A stretch of 64,000 nucleotides of DNA from NCBI GenBank assembly GCA_023426435.1, contig JAFAAS010000185.1, forward strand, positions 1 through 64,000. The letters are read 5' to 3'. How positions within the stretch are numbered: position 1 is the stretch's first letter; every line of letters begins with the position of its first letter. This DNA is from Verrucomicrobiota bacterium. GTDB lineage: Bacteria > Verrucomicrobiota > Verrucomicrobiia > Opitutales > Opitutaceae. A program made the translations under genes and the position numbers. The notes beneath the pieces are model-generated. The model saw only the letters and a program-made list of their open reading frames with translations. It was not told where the DNA came from and did not search any database. Positions 60,083 to 64,000 of the stretch are shown here, one piece after another.

Positions 60083-61786
60083 CTATTTGGCGGGGAGGGA
60101 GCGGAGGAGATGGGCGAGGAGGGCGAGCCAGAGGAGAGAAGCGACGGCGACGGGTATCCACATTCCGAGGACGGCGCCCATAGGGATGAGGAAGGTGAGG
60201 ATTTGCCAGAGGAGCGCGGCGCCGAGGCGGAGGACGTCGGAGCGATGTTCGGCGGAGTCGGGCGTGCGCCAATCGCGGGGCCAGAGGCCGAGTGGGCGGA
60301 TGCGTTGGTAGAAGGCGCGAAGTTCGTCGGTGGCGACGGGGGCGGTGGCCCAGGTGGCGAGGAGGGAGAAGACGAGCGAGGTGCCGGCGATGACGAGGAA
60401 TTGTTGGGCCTCGTTCCAGTGGATGGGTTGGAGGCGGAAGAGGATGAAAGCGGCGGCGAAACCGGCGGCGACGCCGAGGGCGAAGCCGGCGCCGTTGAAG
60501 CGCGGCCAATACCAACGAAGGGCAAACGGAACGAGGAAGGCGGGGAACAGCAGCATGACGATGCTGACCCAAACGCCGAGGACGCTGGCGCCGGCGGCGA
60601 GAGCGATGACCAGGCCGGCTCCGACGATGAGAGCGGAGGCGAGGTAGCCGGCCCAGACGAGTTCGCGGGAGGACGCACGTGGGCGGAAGGGTTCGTAGAG
60701 ATCTTTGACGATGTAGGACGCGCCGGCGTTCACCGTGCTATCGAAGGTGGACATGGCGGCGGCGAGGAGGGCGGCGATGACCAGGCCGCGGATGCCCGGC
60801 GGGAAATATTCGGATTGGAGGACGAGCGGGAGGACGCGTTCGGCGTCGGCGATGGAAGAACCATCGAGACCGAGGGTGACGGCGAGGATGGCGAAGCCGA
60901 GGACCATGGGCCAGCGGAACGCGAAGAGGACGGTCCAGAGCATGCCGATCTTCTGGCACTCGGCGTCGGTGCGGGCGGCGTAGTAGCGTTGCGCCATGTA
61001 GGCGGAGCCGCCGCTGCCGCCGAGGCCTTCGAGGATGCCTTTGAGCGCCCAGACGGCGAGGAACCAGCCGAACGGTTCGTAGGGAGCGAGCGCGGAATGA
61101 TTGCCCAGCGTGGGAATGAATTGGTTGAGCGCGGCGCCGGGCCAGGCAGCGAGGAGATCGGGAGTGATCTGTTGAGCGGCGATCACGGAGATGTAGATCG
61201 CGGCGGCGGCGATGATCGTGGCTTGGAAGACATCGGTCCAGACGACGGCGTAGATTCCGCCGATGAGGGTGTAAACGAATGTGACGACGGCCATGCCGAC
61301 CGTGCATTGCAGCGGAGTGAAAGGGAGAAATTCGGCGAGGAATTTTCCGCCAGCCGTGAAGAAGAACACGACCATCGCAACGGTGATGATGATGTAGGTG
61401 AGTGCGGCGGTGGTGCGAGCGGCGCGGCCCTGGAGGCCGCGGCCGAAGCGGAGGAGCATCCATTCGGCGGTGGTCATGACGGCGGAGCGGCGGTGCCATT
61501 TGCCCATGAACGCAAGGAAGACGGCGATGGGTAGAACGACGCCGCCACGCAATTCGACGAAGAAGCCGTGCAGGCCGTAGAGATGAATCAAGGCGACGAT
61601 CGCCATGGTGCCAGCGACGTCGAGATTGCTGCTCATGCCCGACGCGCCGAGCGCCCACCACGGCATGGCGCGTCCGCCGAGGAAGTAGGCTTCGCTGCTT
61701 TCGCCTGCGCGGCGGGCGAGGATGATTCCGATGAAGGCAAGGGCGACGAGGTAGGCGGCGAGGATGGCGTAGTCGATCGGCTGCAT
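60083..61786 (-). CDS. Sodium:solute symporter family (SSS) transporter
   Basis: The 567-residue protein has about 13 to 14 membrane helices, starting AILAAYLVALAFIGIILA. It contains the SSS landmarks FLGGRAMPWWALGASGMSSN, GGIYAVVWTDVFQA and AALLAAAMSTFDSTVNAGASY. The latter includes the sodium-site serine and threonine. Such carriers import sugars, organic acids or nucleosides with sodium. It might take up oligosaccharide or uronate products given the nearby degradation genes, but this is inference; the substrate is unknown. Confidence 0.92.
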   Translation of the reverse strand: MQPIDYAILAAYLVALAFIGIILARRAGESSEAYFLGGRAMPWWALGASGMSSNLDVAGTMAIVALIHLYGLHGFFVELRGGVVLPIAVFLAFMGKWHRRSAVMTTAEWMLLRFGRGLQGRAARTTAALTYIIITVAMVVFFFTAGGKFLAEFLPFTPLQCTVGMAVVTFVYTLIGGIYAVVWTDVFQATIIAAAAIYISVIAAQQITPDLLAAWPGAALNQFIPTLGNHSALAPYEPFGWFLAVWALKGILEGLGGSGGSAYMAQRYYAARTDAECQKIGMLWTVLFAFRWPMVLGFAILAVTLGLDGSSIADAERVLPLVLQSEYFPPGIRGLVIAALLAAAMSTFDSTVNAGASYIVKDLYEPFRPRASSRELVWAGYLASALIVGAGLVIALAAGASVLGVWVSIVMLLFPAFLVPFALRWYWPRFNGAGFALGVAAGFAAAFILFRLQPIHWNEAQQFLVIAGTSLVFSLLATWATAPVATDELRAFYQRIRPLGLWPRDWRTPDSAEHRSDVLRLGAALLWQILTFLIPMGAVLGMWIPVAVASLLWLALLAHLLRSLPAK

Positions 61787-61933
61787 GAAGCGGGACGGAG
61801 GGGCGGGAGTGAGCGCGCGTAAACGCGAGGCGCGCGCGGATGGGTTGAGGTGTTTTGGGTGGCGGTGGGGTTGGAAGGCGACGAGTCGGCGTGGCTGACA
61901 AGTTGGTCAGCTGGCGGAGCGTGGAACGGACGA

Positions 61934-61960
61934 GCGCGGTGAGGGCACCGCGCCTCCATC
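61934..61960. repeat. Short hairpin repeat, GCGCGGTG type
   Basis: Arms GCGCGGTG and CACCGCGC flank a four-base loop and are followed by CTCCATC. It lies between the symporter gene and the SDR gene and belongs to the same loose class of palindromes. Confidence 0.5.
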
Positions 61961-61982
61961 AGAGGAGAAGCGATGAAGGGCG

Positions 61983-62987
61983 CTAGCGGCGGCGGGTGGC
62001 GAAGGCGGTGGCGAGACCGGCGGCGGCGACGACGAGGGAACTGGTGAGAACCGGATGAAGGGAGGCGCGCGTGTAGTAGCTCGTGCGCATCGAGTGGCCG
62101 GGGTATTGGCCGTGGACGCGTCCGTCGTTGCCTGGGCGATGGAGTGCGCCCTCTTGATGCGCGTAGCCGCCGTGGCCGGGCTGGGTTTGCTGGCGGGTCA
62201 TCACTTTCTCGCCGACCTTGTCCATGAGGCGCGGAGCGAGGCGATTCGCGACGCTCATGACCCGGCCGCCGCTGCCGATGAAGATGTCGCGTTTCGGGTG
62301 CGTGGCGGCGAAGAGGATGGCGTGCGCGACCTCCTCGGGCTGGTAAACGGGAGGCGGGAGACTGGCTTCGCGATCGAGGTAGTTGCGCGCGTGCTGGATG
62401 TAAGGCGTGTTGATGGCGGAAGGTTTGATGAGCGTGACGGAGATGGGGGCGCGTTCGGCTTCGAGCTCCATGCGCAGGGCGTCGGTGAAGCCCTTCACGG
62501 CGTGCTTGGAAGCTGAATACATGCCCTGGATGGGAACGGCGGTATCGGAGAGGACGGAGCCGATGTTGATGATGGCGCCGCCGCCGCGCTGGCGGAGATG
62601 GCTGGCGGCGATGAGCGAACCGTAAACGACGCCCCAGAAATTGGTGTCGAAGAGGCGGCGGTGATCTTCGTCGGAAACCTCGGCGAGGTGGCCGTAGATG
62701 GTGACGCCGGCGTTGTTGACCCAGGTGTCGAAACCGCCGAAGCGATCGACGGCGAGGTCGGCGGCTTGTTGGAGATCCTCGCGGCGGCCGACGTCGGCGA
62801 CGGAGTAGGCGACGTGGGCGCCGCGCGAGGTGAGTTCGTCGGTGATGGCCTGGAGGGCTTCTTCGTTGCGGGCGACGAGGACGAGACGCGCGCCCTTGCG
62901 GGCGGCGGCGCGGGCGGTGGCGAGGCCGATGCCGCTGGTGGCGCCGGTGATGACGATCGTTTGTTGAGAGAGGGAGCGGAGGTGCAT
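61983..62987 (-). CDS. Short-chain dehydrogenase/reductase with C-terminal extension
   Basis: The classical SDR core has the TGATSGIG cofactor loop at 14-21, NNAGV, Ser144, and Tyr157 and Lys161 in YSASK. It is followed by a tail of about 80 residues (VGEKVMTRQQTQPGHGG, ASLHPVLTSSLVVAAAGLATAFA) that ends in a hydrophobic helix, so the protein may associate with the membrane. NAD(P)H-dependent oxidoreductase; substrate unknown. The ATG MHLRSLSQQTIV is the natural start. Confidence 0.92.
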   Translation of the reverse strand: MHLRSLSQQTIVITGATSGIGLATARAAARKGARLVLVARNEEALQAITDELTSRGAHVAYSVADVGRREDLQQAADLAVDRFGGFDTWVNNAGVTIYGHLAEVSDEDHRRLFDTNFWGVVYGSLIAASHLRQRGGGAIINIGSVLSDTAVPIQGMYSASKHAVKGFTDALRMELEAERAPISVTLIKPSAINTPYIQHARNYLDREASLPPPVYQPEEVAHAILFAATHPKRDIFIGSGGRVMSVANRLAPRLMDKVGEKVMTRQQTQPGHGGYAHQEGALHRPGNDGRVHGQYPGHSMRTSYYTRASLHPVLTSSLVVAAAGLATAFATRRR

Positions 62988-63139
62988 GGGAGGAAATAGG
63001 TTTGGAGTTTTGAGTTTGGAGTTGTGGATGGCGGGAACGTAGTGCGGGGGGAGCGGAGGTGCCATGGGGGTGGGGCCCGATTTTCGGGCGCGTTTCCCGC
63101 GTGAGGAAAAAGAGAAAGCAGGGGGCGGAATGAGGGCGC

Positions 63140-63169
63140 AAAAAAGCTCCGGGCGGGGTGGCCCGGAGC
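63140..63169 (-). terminator. Rho-independent terminator of the PEP-CTERM gene
   Basis: Arms GCTCCGGGC and GCCCGGAGC flank a six-base loop; on the minus strand a T run follows. It lies 28 bases past the stop codon. Confidence 0.9.
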
Positions 63170-63196
63170 GAAAGGAAGCTGGAGTTGGAAGTGAGT

Positions 63197-63886
63197 TTAG
63201 GTCGTGGCGGGGGAGCGGCGGGTGCGGCGCCAGGCGACGAGGCCGACGAGGCCGGCGGCGGCGAAGGCGGCGTAGGTGGAAGGTTCGGGGACCGGGGTGA
63301 AGTTGACGGTGCCGTAGAGGTCGACCTTGCCGGTTTTGCCTTCGCCGATCAGCTGGCCGGATTCGCTGAGGTAATCCTGATCGCTGAACGTGACGGTGAA
63401 ATCCACGAGCGTGTGGTTGATCTTGAGCGATGCCGGAGCGGAGTAGCCGACGAAGAAGACGTCGGGCACGAAGCCGAAGTTGGGCGTGTTCTCGATCGCG
63501 AACGTGAGGGTGGTGAGCTTGTGGTTCAGCACGCCGTTGGACGGGAGGTTCAGGTAGAGGTCCATCGTCGCGAACGAGGCGGCGCTGTCGAAGAGCGTGA
63601 GGCCGTTCTTGATTTTGACGCGACCGAGGTCGAACGAGTCGCCGTGGCCGACGCCGCTGAAGGTGTCGCCGGTGAATTCGATGGACGTGTTCGGGATGAA
63701 CGGCACGGGGAGGCCGGTATGGAGCGTCGAGGTGACGGGGCCGTTGTTGATCCAGGTGAAGATCGAGTCGGAGCCGGTGAATTCGCCGCGGGTGGAACCG
63801 GCGAGCGAAAGCTGGGCGTGAGCGCTGGGGAGAAGTGCGACGAGGCCGAGAGCGGCCAGCCGCGCGAGCGAGCTGAACAGATGCAT
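63197..63886 (-). CDS. Secreted PEP-CTERM protein with choice-of-anchor-like domain
   Basis: A signal peptide (LAALGLVALLPSAHA) leads to a beta-rich domain (GSTRGEFTGSDSIFTWINNG, FTGDTFSGVGHGDSFDLGRV). The chain closes with VPEPSTYAAFAAAGLVGLVAW and an RRTRR tail, an exosortase-type sorting signal. The domain resembles choice-of-anchor K domains. It is likely a surface or matrix-associated protein. No exosortase gene is in this window. Confidence 0.87.
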   Translation of the reverse strand: MHLFSSLARLAALGLVALLPSAHAQLSLAGSTRGEFTGSDSIFTWINNGPVTSTLHTGLPVPFIPNTSIEFTGDTFSGVGHGDSFDLGRVKIKNGLTLFDSAASFATMDLYLNLPSNGVLNHKLTTLTFAIENTPNFGFVPDVFFVGYSAPASLKINHTLVDFTVTFSDQDYLSESGQLIGEGKTGKVDLYGTVNFTPVPEPSTYAAFAAAGLVGLVAWRRTRRSPATT

Positions 63887-64000
63887 GTGTGCGTGATGAG
63901 GGTTGAGTTGGACGGATGTTGAAGCGATTGAAGCGGACGAACGCGTGCGAACGAGCACGCGGATTGGACTCGGAATCGGTCGTGTGGGAGCGGGGTCTTC

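Noticed and set aside
58984..60678. Possible fusion of the SIR2 frame with an N-terminal membrane domain
   Set aside because: The upstream part is a shadow of the symporter gene; SIR2 motifs begin just after the internal ATG at 60006.
60110..61534. 474-codon plus-strand frame opposite the symporter
   Set aside because: Acidic low-complexity shadow; the minus-strand frame encodes a full SSS transporter.

Overview
The window is about 64 kb of GC-rich DNA. It looks like the chromosome of an Opitutus-like member of the Verrucomicrobiota (Opitutaceae). The evidence is a diderm envelope block (bamA, ompH/skp, lpxD), two proteins with PEP-CTERM tails (VPEPSTY, IPEPSTY), a secreted carbohydrate-active repertoire typical of that family (CE15 esterase, GH30-like, GH67-like, a giant polysaccharide-lyase-like exoprotein), and families of short intergenic repeats. 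The assignment is inferred from gene content, not from a marker-gene search. I saw no rRNA, tRNA, CRISPR array, insertion sequence or prophage.

Layout. 0-8.2 kb is a conserved housekeeping block on the + strand: dnaB, bamA (TTG start inside dnaB), ompH, a terminator, lpxD, prs and a DegP/HtrA protease. 8.2-14 kb holds secreted degradation functions: a beta-propeller protein, a CE15 glucuronoyl esterase and a GH67-like glycosidase, plus a 47-residue entericidin-like lipoprotein. 14-20.5 kb is mixed: a VOC protein, an unrecognised 411-residue protein, SelO, a PEP-CTERM protein and a MYG1-family protein. 20.8-31.4 kb is a single gene for a 3528-residue secreted modular protein. It carries a PKD domain, a beta-helix, a heparinase II/III-like lyase module, a CBM9-like module, six BIG2 domains and a distinctive C-terminal domain.

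31.5-41.5 kb carries small enzymes and regulators: DUF72, VOC, a TPR protein and an M48 protease. It also holds a CarH/LitR-type B12-dependent MerR regulator with TTAGACA operator-like repeats, facing a fasciclin gene and an SRPBCC gene. An azoreductase with an HxlR regulator closes this stretch. 41.6-50.1 kb has a GH30-like glycosidase, an amidohydrolase, a NYN/PIN-type protein, an ABC-F ATPase and a CvfB-like S1 protein.

50.2-52.6 kb appears less GC-rich and less orderly: a membrane lipoprotein, a frameshifted lipoprotein, a decayed fragment resembling the end of the NYN/PIN gene, and a membrane-anchored Mrr-type nuclease with a zinc ribbon. 52.9-64 kb has a quinone oxidoreductase, a 181-bp nested inverted repeat, a PanE-type reductase, a J-domain membrane protein, a DUF899 protein, a four-repeat Ig-like membrane protein, a lone SIR2 protein, a sodium:solute symporter, an SDR oxidoreductase and a second PEP-CTERM protein.

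The best leads for new biology are the CarH-like/fasciclin/SRPBCC cluster with its repeats, the giant exoprotein, GTAG-hairpin REP-like elements, the nested inverted repeat, and the lone SIR2 and Mrr-like proteins.
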